This document shows, piece by piece, positions 19,217-27,128 of a DNA stretch of 64,000 nt. The notes beneath the pieces were generated by a model, which searched no databases, was not told the DNA's origin, and saw only the letters and a program-made list of their open reading frames with translations. Made by a program: the position numbers and the translations under genes. Position 1 is the stretch's first letter. Each line of letters starts with the position of its first letter. Source of the DNA: Nocardia sp. alder85J (GTDB lineage: Bacteria > Actinomycetota > Actinomycetes > Mycobacteriales > Mycobacteriaceae). The stretch is from NCBI RefSeq assembly GCF_020176955.2, contig NZ_JAIUCZ020000001.1, positions 1,178,001 to 1,242,000 of the forward strand, given 5' to 3'.

Positions 19217-20324
19217 GCTTGTTCAGCCGCTCGCAGGCGGTCAGGTACTCCTCGATCAGCCGCTGGATCACGTCGGCGGTGCGCTCCACCCTGGTCAGCT
19301 GCCCGACCACCTGGCCCACCGGGTTGAAGTTCACGTCCTTGGCGGCCTCCGGATAGCGGTGGCCGCGCTTCACACCGTCCAGGGCGACCATCATCTGCAA
19401 CGGCATCGGCAGCGGGTCCGGGGTGTCGGAACGCTCCCATGCCTCGGTCCAGTCGTTGCGCAGCATGCGCGCCGGTTTACCGGTCCACGCTCGCGAGCGC
19501 ACGGTGTCGTGGCTGGTGGCGTCGATGTAGGTCTGCATCTGCGCCGGCGGCACATTGGATTCCTCGACGGTCAGCCACAGCGAGCCGGTCCACGCACCGG
19601 CCGCGCCCATGGCCATCGCGGCGGCCACCTGGCGGCCGTCACCGATGCCACCGGCGGCCAGCACCGGCAGATCGCCGACCGCGTCGATCACCTGCGGCCA
19701 CAGCACCAGCGAGGAGACCTCGCCGCAGTGGCCGCCGCCCTCGGTGCCCTGGCAGACCACGAAGTCCAGGCCCGCGCGCTGGTGGTTGAGCGCGTGCTTC
19801 ACCGAGCCGCACAGCGCGCCGATCAGCCGACCGGAGTCCTGCACCTGCTTGATCACGTCGTCCGGCGGGGTGCCCAGGGCGTTGGCGACCAGCTTCGCCT
19901 TCGGATGCCGCAGGATCACCGCCACCTGCGGGGCGGCGGTGGTGGCGGTCCAGCCCAGCAGTTGATTGTGGTGCTCGTCCTCGGGCAGGCGCGGCACGCC
20001 GTGATCGGCGAGGATCTTCTCCGCGAAATCGCGGTGGCCCTGCGGAACCAGTTCGGCGAGTTTGTCTTCCAGTTCCTCCGGGCTCAGTCCGTCTATACCC
20101 TTGCCCTCGTACTTGGAGGGGATCACCAGGTCGACGCCGTACACGCCGTGCACGTGCTCGTCCAGCCAGGTCAGCTCGATCTCGAGCTGTTCGGCGGTGA
20201 ATCCGACCGCGCCCAGGACGCCGAGCCCGCCTGCGTTGCTCACCGCAGCGGCGACATCGCGGCAGTGGGTGAAGGCGAAAATGGGGACGTCGATGCCCAG
20301 CCGTTCACAGATCTCGGTACGCAT
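19203..20324 (-). CDS. Nitronate monooxygenase-type flavoenzyme (Rv1533-like)
   Basis: An FMN-dependent TIM-barrel enzyme of 373 residues from the NMO/2-nitropropane dioxygenase superfamily. The phosphate-binding region reads VLAAGGIGDGRQVAAAMAMG, and GTEGGGHCGE carries the active-site histidine. It resembles M. tuberculosis Rv1533 as I remember it rather than the cholesterol-ring enzyme IpdC (Rv3553). The true substrate in this subgroup is uncertain. AGGAGT lies about 11 bases before the ATG. Two KstR-like boxes flank its likely promoter. Confidence 0.88.
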   Translation of the reverse strand: MRTEICERLGIDVPIFAFTHCRDVAAAVSNAGGLGVLGAVGFTAEQLEIELTWLDEHVHGVYGVDLVIPSKYEGKGIDGLSPEELEDKLAELVPQGHRDFAEKILADHGVPRLPEDEHHNQLLGWTATTAAPQVAVILRHPKAKLVANALGTPPDDVIKQVQDSGRLIGALCGSVKHALNHQRAGLDFVVCQGTEGGGHCGEVSSLVLWPQVIDAVGDLPVLAAGGIGDGRQVAAAMAMGAAGAWTGSLWLTVEESNVPPAQMQTYIDATSHDTVRSRAWTGKPARMLRNDWTEAWERSDTPDPLPMPLQMMVALDGVKRGHRYPEAAKDVNFNPVGQVVGQLTRVERTADVIQRLIEEYLTACERLNKLNNG

Positions 20325-20344
20325 GGCGCAGTGGACTCCTTTTC

Positions 20345-20381
20345 TAGAACATGTTTCATTATCAGCCTAGAACATGTTCCA
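20345..20381 (-). promoter_or_regulatory. Tandem KstR-like operator boxes around a -10 element
   Basis: TAGAACATGTTTCA (20345-20358) and TAGAACATGTTCCA (20368-20381) each fit TnnAACnnGTTnnA, the motif reported for KstR-type TetR repressors of sterol catabolism. They are 23 bp apart and flank GATAAT, a good -10 for the downstream minus-strand gene. A third copy lies at 60975. A different TetR protein with similar specificity is possible. Confidence 0.6.
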
Positions 20382-20441
20382 GCCTGGCGGCCAGGGCGCC
20401 ACGCCATACGTTGCGGCCGTGCGGATTCCGGCGCGACCGGA

Positions 20442-21395
20442 TCAGCCGACGGGGTGTCCGGTGAAGGTGCGCCGGTAACTGTCGGGGCTGGTGCCGAGGG
20501 CGCGGCGGAAATGCCGGCGCAGCGTCGCGGCGGTGGCGAAGCCCGAGCGCTCGGCGACCAGATCGATGGTGTGGTCGGTGTGTTCCAGCAGTTCCTGCGC
20601 CCGCCGCAGCCGTTGCTGTTGCAGCCACGTGGACGGATTGGTACCGACCCGGTCCTGGAAGTGCCGGTGCAGTGAGCGCGGCGTCAGGTGGGCCCGCGCG
20701 GCCATGTCGTCCACGGTGATCGGCTCGCCCAGATGTGCCAGCGCCCAGTCCAGGACGGGCGTCAGCGGGTCGCGCTCCGATTTCGGCACCCGGGTGGTGA
20801 TGTACTGGGCCTGGCCGCCCTCCCGGTGCGGCGGGGTGACCAGCCGCCGGGCCAGCTCGTTGACGACCGCGGCGCCGTAGTCCCGCCGCACCACGTGCAG
20901 GCACAGATCCATGCCCGCGGCCTTACCCGCCGAGGTGAGCACCCGCCCCTCGTCGACGTAGAGCACGTCGGCGTCGACGGTGATCGCGGGGTAGCGGCGG
21001 GCCAGCAGCGGGGCGTGGAGCCAGTGCGTGGTGGCCCGGCGGCCGTCCAGCAATCCGGCCTCGGCGAGCACGAACGCGCCGGTGCAGATCGACATCACTC
21101 GCGCGCCGCGCTCGTAGGCGGCGCGTACCGCACCCACCAGATCCGGCGGCGGGCGCAGCGCCTCGTCGTGACAGGCCGGGACGATCACGGTGTCGGCGCG
21201 GGCCAGATCGGCGTAGTCGTACTCCGCGATGAACCGGAACCAGCGGTCGACCCGGGCCTCCGCCGGGCCGCAGACCCGCAGCTCGTACCAGTCGGTGCCG
21301 GTGATTCCGGTGCGGTCGGTGCCGAAAACGGCACAGGGGGCCGCGAGTTCGAACAACGGCACGCCCTCGGACAGGGCGACGGCGACAACGCTCAT
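20442..21395 (-). CDS. GlxA-type AraC regulator with DJ-1/PfpI domain
   Basis: A 317-residue regulator. The N-terminal DJ-1/PfpI-like domain (about 1-180) has the elbow motif ICTGAFVLAEAGLLDGRRAT with its cysteine and the strand VLTSAGKAAGMDLCLHVV. The C-terminal domain holds two AraC helix-turn-helix units (about 215-310), ending RSGFATAATLRRHFRRALGTSP. The ligand is unknown. It is divergent from an MFS gene, its likely target. Confidence 0.92.
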   Translation of the reverse strand: MSVVAVALSEGVPLFELAAPCAVFGTDRTGITGTDWYELRVCGPAEARVDRWFRFIAEYDYADLARADTVIVPACHDEALRPPPDLVGAVRAAYERGARVMSICTGAFVLAEAGLLDGRRATTHWLHAPLLARRYPAITVDADVLYVDEGRVLTSAGKAAGMDLCLHVVRRDYGAAVVNELARRLVTPPHREGGQAQYITTRVPKSERDPLTPVLDWALAHLGEPITVDDMAARAHLTPRSLHRHFQDRVGTNPSTWLQQQRLRRAQELLEHTDHTIDLVAERSGFATAATLRRHFRRALGTSPDSYRRTFTGHPVG

Positions 21396-21429
21396 GTCCG
21401 AAACTGTACGCCGGTTGTCGGATCGGACA
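21395..21429. promoter_or_regulatory. Inverted repeat between AraC and MFS genes
   Basis: TGTCCGA (21395-21401) and TCGGACA (21423-21429) form a perfect inverted repeat in the 71-bp divergent spacer, with another TCGGAT just inside. It touches the AraC start codon. It is a good candidate operator for the divergent pair. Confidence 0.5.
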
Positions 21430-21466
21430 CTGTTGCCGGATTCGACCGCGGCGCAGGGTGGACGAC

Positions 21467-22675
21467 ATGCTGATTACACGAGATGAGAGCGCCCCGGCGG
21501 TGTCCCGGCGCGACTGGCTCGGCGCCGGAGTGGCGCTGGCGGCGATCGGCTGGGGCGCCAATCAGTTCTCCCCGTTGATCGTCATGTATCAACAGCGACT
21601 GGGGCTTTCGACGGCCACGGTGGACGCGATGTTCGGACTCTACGCCCTGGGCCTGGTGCCGGCGCTGGTGGCCGGCGGGCGGCTGTCGGACCGGTTCGGC
21701 CGCCGCCCGGTGCTGGTGCCCGCACTGGCGTTGTCGTTCGTCGCCTCCTGCCTGCTGATGGCCGGCGGCGTCGGCTGGCTGTTCGCCGGCCGCCTGCTCG
21801 CCGGGATCGCCAGCGGCGCCGCCTTCGGCACCGGCGCGGCCTGGGTACGGGAGTTGTCCGCCGCCGCGGGCGTGGCCGCCGCCGGGCCGCGGCGGTCGAC
21901 GGTGGCGATGACCGCCGGATTCGCCGCCGGGCCGTTCGTGGCGGGCATTGCGGCGCAATGGCTTCCGGCTCCGACCGTGACCGCCTACCTGCCGCATCTG
22001 GTGCTGGTCGCGATCGCGGTGCCCGCCGCGCTGCGCACCCCGGAGGAACTGCGCGCCGCACCGCCGACGGCGACGATGGAAACTCTTGCGCCGCAACGAC
22101 TCACCCGGCACTTCCTGCTGGTGCTGCTGCCGTTCGCGCCCTGGGTGTTCGGCAGCGCGGCGATCGCGCTGGCCTATCTGCCGACCCTGGTCGCGTCGCG
22201 GGTGGACCGGCCGCTGCTGTTCACCGCGATCACCACGGGTGTGGGTGCGGCGGCGGGCATCGCGGCGGTGCCACTGGCCGGTGCGCTGCGGCGGCTGCGC
22301 CCCGGCCGCGTGCTGCCGGTGGCGATGCTGCCGGTGCTGGCGGGCATCGCGATCGCGGCCTGGGCGGCGTCGAGCCTGGCTCCGGCGGCGGTGCTGTTCG
22401 CCTCGCTGTTCCTCGGATTCACCTACGGCATCACCCAGTTCTGCGGGCTGGCCGACATCCAGCAGATCGCCGATCCACGGTCGCTCGGCACGGCGACCGC
22501 CGTCTACCAGATGCTCAGCTACCTCGGCTTCGCCGTCCCGTTCCTGCTGGCGGTGGCCCACGAGCGCCTGCACCTGACCCCGTCGGCGCTGCTGCTGATG
22601 CTGCTCGCCGTGGCCGTGGTGTGCACGGGCTGGCTGGCCACCAGCCGTGGCCGGGAGCGAACAGCCCGCGGCTAG
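21467..22675 (+). CDS. MFS transporter, 12-helix type
   Basis: A 402-residue exporter-like MFS protein with about 12 helices. Motif A reads GGRLSDRFGRRPVLVP (residues 64-79). AGGGTGG lies six bases before the ATG at 21467; a GTG nine bases upstream is in frame but overlaps that site. It is divergent from the AraC regulator and followed directly by a TetR gene. The substrate is unknown. Confidence 0.9.
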   Translation: MLITRDESAPAVSRRDWLGAGVALAAIGWGANQFSPLIVMYQQRLGLSTATVDAMFGLYALGLVPALVAGGRLSDRFGRRPVLVPALALSFVASCLLMAGGVGWLFAGRLLAGIASGAAFGTGAAWVRELSAAAGVAAAGPRRSTVAMTAGFAAGPFVAGIAAQWLPAPTVTAYLPHLVLVAIAVPAALRTPEELRAAPPTATMETLAPQRLTRHFLLVLLPFAPWVFGSAAIALAYLPTLVASRVDRPLLFTAITTGVGAAAGIAAVPLAGALRRLRPGRVLPVAMLPVLAGIAIAAWAASSLAPAAVLFASLFLGFTYGITQFCGLADIQQIADPRSLGTATAVYQMLSYLGFAVPFLLAVAHERLHLTPSALLLMLLAVAVVCTGWLATSRGRERTARG

Positions 22676-22686
22676 GCTCGTCGCCG

Positions 22687-23343
22687 ATGGTCAAACGCGG
22701 ATTGAGCCGGGACCGGCTGGTGGAGATCGCCCACGAGTACGTCGCCGCACACGGACTGGATGCCCTCACCATGCGCCGGCTGGCGGTGGCGGCCGAGGTG
22801 ACACCCGGTGCGCTGTACAAACATCTGCGCGACCGCAAGGACCTGCAACGCGCGATGACCGACGCGATCTACCGGACCATCGACCTCGCCGATATCGACA
22901 CCGGCCACCCGACCGTCGACCAGGTGATCGACTGCTGCGAGCGGATGCGCGCGGCGATGCTGAGCTTCCGCGACGGCGGCCGGATCGTCGCGGGCTCCTA
23001 TTCCCCGTTCGGCGCGGCCTCACACCTGTCCGCAGTCCTGCGCACCCTGCTCGCGGCCGTCACCCGCCCGCCGTATCGGCCGGGCGATCTGGCCTCGGTA
23101 CTCCGTTCCTACACAGTCGGTTTCGTCATCGAGGAACAGTCCTACCTGGAACTGGAGAGCACCGGCGAATGGCAGCCGCTGGTGGCGACCCTGCTCGCCG
23201 ACGGCCCCGCCCGCGTCGACGAGTCCGGCGACCAGATCGCCCTCATGACCGGCGACCGCGACGAACGTTTCACCGCCGGACTGCGCACGGTGCTCACCGA
23301 CGCCACCGTCGGCCCGGCCACGGGAGATTCCGGCGACCGATGA
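22687..23343 (+). CDS. TetR-family regulator
   Basis: A 218-residue TetR protein. The helix-turn-helix at about 10-55 reads LTMRRLAVAAEVTPGALYKHLRDRKDL, and the C-terminal ligand domain resembles the TetR_C type. A TAGGCT hexamer at 22673-22678 overlaps the stop codon of the MFS gene and sits eight bases before the ATG, with no ribosome-binding site. The gene can therefore be transcribed by itself as a leaderless message. Confidence 0.9.
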   Translation: MVKRGLSRDRLVEIAHEYVAAHGLDALTMRRLAVAAEVTPGALYKHLRDRKDLQRAMTDAIYRTIDLADIDTGHPTVDQVIDCCERMRAAMLSFRDGGRIVAGSYSPFGAASHLSAVLRTLLAAVTRPPYRPGDLASVLRSYTVGFVIEEQSYLELESTGEWQPLVATLLADGPARVDESGDQIALMTGDRDERFTAGLRTVLTDATVGPATGDSGDR

Positions 23344-23554
23344 ACACCGGCCCGGTCCGCCGTGGCGGAAATCCGATCACGATGCGGATCGCCGGGGGAC
23401 CACCGGCCGACACCGTGACCACCTCCGACGGTAAGACGGTGTGTCACAGCCGGATTCGCCCGAACCGGCCCTCGCCCGGGGCGGTCGAGCCGTCGCCGGA
23501 TTCGGTTCGAGTGCCGGGACCACGACGGGCTCCGACACTCGTCGAGCCCGGACG

Positions 23555-23830
23555 CTATTGCTTGCGGCGGCCCGCCAGCAGGCGCCGCACACGGCCGACC
23601 TGTTCCCGAATCGCGAGCAACGGCACGCTGATTCGGGGTGTCGCGGCCCCGTTGCCGAGGGCCGGTGCGGACGGCGGCTGGTCGGCACGCTCGGCCAAGC
23701 GGGCGTGCAGCTGCTCGCGGACCTGCTCCGGGGTGTATGCGCGGCGCTTGCGTTCTGCCTGCACGATGACCACTCCGGTGGCCGCGACCCCGGCCGCCCC
23801 CGCGAGACCCAATACTTTCCACCAGCGCAT
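23555..23830 (-). CDS. Small single-pass membrane protein
   Basis: A 91-residue protein. Residues 5-24 form one membrane helix (KVLGLAGAAGVAATGVVIVQ), followed by a basic stretch and an Arg/Gln-rich helical tail (YTPEQVREQLHARL). The tail is expected in the cytoplasm by the positive-inside rule. Function unknown. The ATG follows a TAGCCT hexamer by six bases, so it is probably leaderless and shares overlapping promoter DNA with the divergent gene. Confidence 0.75.
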   Translation of the reverse strand: MRWWKVLGLAGAAGVAATGVVIVQAERKRRAYTPEQVREQLHARLAERADQPPSAPALGNGAATPRISVPLLAIREQVGRVRRLLAGRRKQ

Positions 23831-23835
23831 GCGTC

Positions 23836-23842
23836 TAGGCTA
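23836..23842. promoter_or_regulatory. Overlapping divergent -10 elements
   Basis: TAGGCT (23836-23841, plus strand) sits seven bases before the GTG at 23849. TAGCCT (23842-23837, minus strand) sits six bases before the ATG at 23830. The two hexamers share five base pairs, so two leaderless genes would fire back to back from one site and cannot be occupied together. Confidence 0.55.
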
Positions 23843-23848
23843 GTCGCC

Positions 23849-24517
23849 GTGCCACGCGAAGCGCCCATGAGCATCGACCTGGATCACGCGGCGGAGCTCG
23901 CCCGCACCGGAGATCTCTGGTTGTTCCGGGGTCACACCACCGCCGACCGCGCGATCCGCGGCCTCACCAACAGCCCGGTGAACCATGTCGGCATGGTGGT
24001 GGCCCTCGATGATCTGCCGCCGTTGATCTGGCATGCGGAACTGGGCCGGTCGCTGCCGGATGCCTGGTCGGGCACCCATCACCGCGGCGCCCAGTTGCAC
24101 GATCTGCGGGCCGCGGTCGTGCGCTGGACCCACGAATACGGGCAGCAGGCGTGGATGCGTCAGCTGGATCGGCCGGTGACCGCCGCGATGGAGGATGCGG
24201 CGCTGCGGGTGGTCGCCCGGCTGGACGGCATGCCCTTCCCGTCCACCAGCGCGCTGGCGGGCCGCTGGTTCCTCGGCCGGGTGCCGATGCCGAAACGCCC
24301 GCGGCGCAACGACACCGAGACCGCGGGGCTGGAGAACGCGTACTGCGCGGAGATCGTCGGCATGACGTACCAGGCGATGGGCCTGCTGCCGGCGAAGCGG
24401 CCGAACTGGTACGACCCGGGCAAGTTCTGGAGCGGCGACCATCTGCGGCTGATCGGCGGCTACCGGCTCGGCGGCGAAATCGCGGTCGAGGTGCCGGACC
24501 CGGACGTCACAGACTGA
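23849..24517 (+). CDS. Permuted NlpC/P60 (YiiX-like) family protein
   Basis: A 222-residue protein resembling circularly permuted papain-fold amidases. Counting from the internal ATG at 23867, H40 in NHVGMVV and C160 in NAYCAEIVGMTYQ have the order (His before Cys) expected for the permuted fold, and a second histidine is in IWHAEL. These families cut amide or lipid-amide bonds, but the substrate is unknown. I use GTG 23849 because a TAGGCT lies seven bases upstream. ATG 23867 is the alternative. No signal peptide. Confidence 0.72.
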   Translation: MPREAPMSIDLDHAAELARTGDLWLFRGHTTADRAIRGLTNSPVNHVGMVVALDDLPPLIWHAELGRSLPDAWSGTHHRGAQLHDLRAAVVRWTHEYGQQAWMRQLDRPVTAAMEDAALRVVARLDGMPFPSTSALAGRWFLGRVPMPKRPRRNDTETAGLENAYCAEIVGMTYQAMGLLPAKRPNWYDPGKFWSGDHLRLIGGYRLGGEIAVEVPDPDVTD

Positions 24518-25103
24518 GGCCGGATTCCAGCCGCGCGATCGCGCGGTCGACCAGCGCGACGACATCCGCCTCCGGGTCGTCGGCCAATTCGGCCAGCACC
24601 GCGGTCAGTGCGCCGACCACCGCCCCCGCGACCGTGCGCACCTCGAAATCGTCCGGATCGCGCCCGGCGCGCTCGGCCAGCGGAACCGCCAATTGCCGCA
24701 TGGTCTGGAGCAATTGGTCGAGCATGGTGGCCCGCAGCGCCGGCACCGTGAGAATCAGGCCGGTCCGCTCCCGCAACTCGGCCCGCCGGGTGTCGGAGAG
24801 GTCGCCGAAGACCGCGACGAACGCCCGGCGCAGTGCGGTGATCGGCGGCAGGTCGGCGGGCTGGGCGCGCAGCGCGGCGATGATCCGCGGGTCGTATTCG
24901 TCCTGGAGGACGAGATCCTCCTTGGTGGGGAAGTACCGGTAGAAGGTGCTCTCGGACACCGCGGCGGCGTCGATGATCTGCTCGATCGTGGTGGCGTCGT
25001 AGCCCTGTTCGCCGAACAGGCGCAGCGCGTGGTCCAGGATCGTGGCCCGGGTCAGCGCCTTCTTGCGTTCGCGCAGACCGGGTTTCGCGGGATCAGACGG
25101 CAT
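24507..25103 (-). CDS. TetR-family regulator
   Basis: A 198-residue TetR regulator. The helix-turn-helix (about 15-60) reads ATTIEQIIDAAAVSESTFYR and YFPTKEDLVL. The ATG at 25103 lies inside the end of the upstream MFS gene (11-bp overlap), so the pair is an operon. It probably represses the exporter through the repeat at 26636-26663. Confidence 0.92.
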   Translation of the reverse strand: MPSDPAKPGLRERKKALTRATILDHALRLFGEQGYDATTIEQIIDAAAVSESTFYRYFPTKEDLVLQDEYDPRIIAALRAQPADLPPITALRRAFVAVFGDLSDTRRAELRERTGLILTVPALRATMLDQLLQTMRQLAVPLAERAGRDPDDFEVRTVAGAVVGALTAVLAELADDPEADVVALVDRAIARLESGLSL

Positions 25104-26619
25104 GCGCCGCCGCTCGGACGGGTGTGGCGGGCTGCCGGACCGGCAGCAGGGCCAGTGCCGCCACCGCGCCGGCCGCCGCGATCGCGGCGGCCACCAGCAT
25201 CGACATATCCATTCCGTGCACGAAAGCATCCTGCACCATCGCCGCGAAGCCGGGTACGGGTGTCCGCTCGGCCACGGCCGCACCGCCGGTGACGCCGCTG
25301 CGCGCGGCCTCGGCGGCTGCCGGGGCCGGCCCGGCCGGGTCGAGCCGGGCCCGGTAGTCGGCGGCGAGCACACTGCCCAGCACGGCGGTGCCCAGCGGCG
25401 CGCTGGTCTTCTGGAAGGCCTGCACCACCGCGGAGCCGATCCCGCTGCGTTCCGGCGTCAGGGTGGTGACCGCGAGGGCCGTGACCGCGCTCAGCGCCAG
25501 TCCGGTGCCCGCGCACATCAGTGCCATCCAGGCCGCGACGAAGACCGTGCCCGACCCGCTTCCGGTGGTCGCGCCGAGCCCGGCGCCGGCGGCGTTGAGC
25601 GTGAAGCCCAGCGCCACAGTATATTTCGCGCCGAGCACGCGGGTGCACCAGGCCGCGGGCAGCGCCCCGGCGACCAGCCCGCCGACCAGCGGCAGCATCC
25701 GCAGCCCGGAACCGAGGGCATCGGTGCCGCGCACGGCCTGGAAGTACTGCGGCATCGTGAACAGCAGCCCGACCATGCCCATGCCGATCAGTCCGCCCAG
25801 CCCGGCGGCCGCGGTGAACGCGCGGGACCGGAACAGCGCCGGATCGATCAGTGGCCGGCCGCCGCGACGCGCGAGTTGCCGCTCCCACCGGAAGAATCCG
25901 GTCAGCGCGAGGCCACCGGCCACCATCGCCGAGACCGCGACCGGGTCGGTCCAGCCGCGCTGTCCCGCCTCGATCAGCCCGTAGGTCAGCGCGACCAGCC
26001 CGATCGTGGCGGCCGCGGTGCCGACCGGATCGAGACCGGGCCGCTGCTCCGCGCGTGACCTCGGGATCAGCAGGCCACCGACCACCAGGCCCAGCCCCAC
26101 GATCGGCCCGTTGAGCAGGAACAGCAGGCCCCACCAGAAGTGCGACAGCAGCCAGCCGCCCAGGATCGGGCCGAGCGGCAACGCCAGGAAGTTCGCGGAC
26201 TGGTAGATGCCGACCGCGCGGGCGCGCTGGTCCTCCTCGAACAGCACGGTCAGCGCCGACATCGCCATCACGGTGATGCCCGCACCCGCCACGCCCATCA
26301 GCAGCCGGGCCGCCAGGAACCACCCCGGCGAGGGCGCGCACGCGCAGCACACCGAGCCGATTCCGAACAGCCCCAGCGAGATCAGCATGGTGCCCTTGCG
26401 GCCGAACCGATCCCCGATCAGCCCGGCGGGCAGCACCGCCGCCGCGAGCACCAGCAGATATCCGGCGGAGAACCACTCCAGATCGGATTCCGTGGCATGC
26501 AGCGAGCGTGCCAGCGTGGGCAACGCCACCGAGAGCACGGTGCCGTCCAGGCTCACGGCCAGCACGTTCAGGCTGACCGCGCCGAGAGCCCACCAGCGCG
26601 CTGTGCCACTCGAAAACAT
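25093..26619 (-). CDS. MFS transporter, EmrB/QacA-like
   Basis: A 508-residue, 14-helix drug exporter. D26 in the first helix (AVSLDGTVLSVALPTLA) and motif A (AGLIGDRFGRKGTMLIS) are typical of DHA2 antiporters. GGAGGAG ends five bases before the ATG at 26619. The same frame stays open for more than 2 kb upstream, but that reading is a composition artefact across the neighbouring gene. Confidence 0.92.
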   Translation of the reverse strand: MFSSGTARWWALGAVSLNVLAVSLDGTVLSVALPTLARSLHATESDLEWFSAGYLLVLAAAVLPAGLIGDRFGRKGTMLISLGLFGIGSVCCACAPSPGWFLAARLLMGVAGAGITVMAMSALTVLFEEDQRARAVGIYQSANFLALPLGPILGGWLLSHFWWGLLFLLNGPIVGLGLVVGGLLIPRSRAEQRPGLDPVGTAAATIGLVALTYGLIEAGQRGWTDPVAVSAMVAGGLALTGFFRWERQLARRGGRPLIDPALFRSRAFTAAAGLGGLIGMGMVGLLFTMPQYFQAVRGTDALGSGLRMLPLVGGLVAGALPAAWCTRVLGAKYTVALGFTLNAAGAGLGATTGSGSGTVFVAAWMALMCAGTGLALSAVTALAVTTLTPERSGIGSAVVQAFQKTSAPLGTAVLGSVLAADYRARLDPAGPAPAAAEAARSGVTGGAAVAERTPVPGFAAMVQDAFVHGMDMSMLVAAAIAAAGAVAALALLPVRQPATPVRAAAHAV

Positions 26620-26635
26620 GGGGACTCCTCCAATA

Positions 26636-26663
26636 GAAGGTAACCTTCTTTTGAATGTTACCT
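26636..26663. promoter_or_regulatory. Candidate TetR operator
   Basis: GAAGGTAACCTTC (26636-26648) is a perfect palindrome. It overlaps a wider pair, AGGTAAC (26638) and GTTACCT (26657-26663). It lies 17 bp upstream of the MFS start, AT-rich against a GC-rich background, exactly where repression of the MFS-TetR operon would act. Confidence 0.6.
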
Positions 26664-26693
26664 CCATAAAGCGCGGATGTCCCGGGCGACTTC

Positions 26694-26855
26694 TCAGTCC
26701 TCCGCCGGCCGGTCCCAGCCCAGCTGGATGAACATGCCCAGCCGGTCGCTGACGGCCCGGATCTCGGTGATGACGCCGTCGGCCGGGGTGAAGATCCAGA
26801 TCTGCTCGATATCGCGGGCCCGGCCGGTCGGCTGGCCGCCACCCGCCCGGCGGTG
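26694..26855 (-). pseudogene. SnoaL/NTF2-like protein, C-terminal remnant
   Basis: The last 50 or so codons of a SnoaL-like protein survive: QPTGRARDIEQIWIFTPADG, then a TEIRAVSDRLGMFIQLGWD-type ending. The upstream sequence in frame is Arg-rich noise, so the first two thirds and the start are gone. It abuts a TetR remnant on the other strand. The call is from the characteristic C-terminal pattern only. Confidence 0.6.
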
Positions 26856-26886
26856 ACGCCGCGCACCCTCCACACCGCGGTGCGCG

Positions 26887-27060
26887 GCCGGATTCGGCCT
26901 CGGCCGCGCCCTCGACGCGATCAACACGCTGACGGTGTTCGTGGTGGCCCGTGCCGCGTGGGAGTCCCGCCCCGCCGCGGGTACCGACGACCACGCCCGC
27001 TTCGAATTCGCCGTCGCCGCACTGATTCACGGGTTCGACGCCCTCCGCGACGCCCCCTGA
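26887..27060 (+). pseudogene. TetR regulator, C-terminal remnant
   Basis: About 56 codons ending in TGA at 27060 read as the last helices of a TetR ligand domain: RALDAINTLTVFVVARAAWE and FAVAALIHGFDALRDAP. No helix-turn-helix or start remains. It lies head to head with the SnoaL remnant, so both genes appear cut at about 26860, as if a former divergent regulator-target pair lost its middle. Confidence 0.55.
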
Positions 27061-27128
27061 GAACGCCGCGGAGCAATACTGCCCGCCGGGTCCGGGTCCG
27101 GATCCGGCGCCGGCGGTGCCGAAAGGCG

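Noticed and set aside
19203..20324. IpdC (Rv3553) assignment for the NMO-type gene
   Set aside because: The sequence follows the Rv1533-like pattern (AFTHCRDVAAAVSNAGGLG) rather than the start I remember for IpdC, despite the KstR-like boxes.
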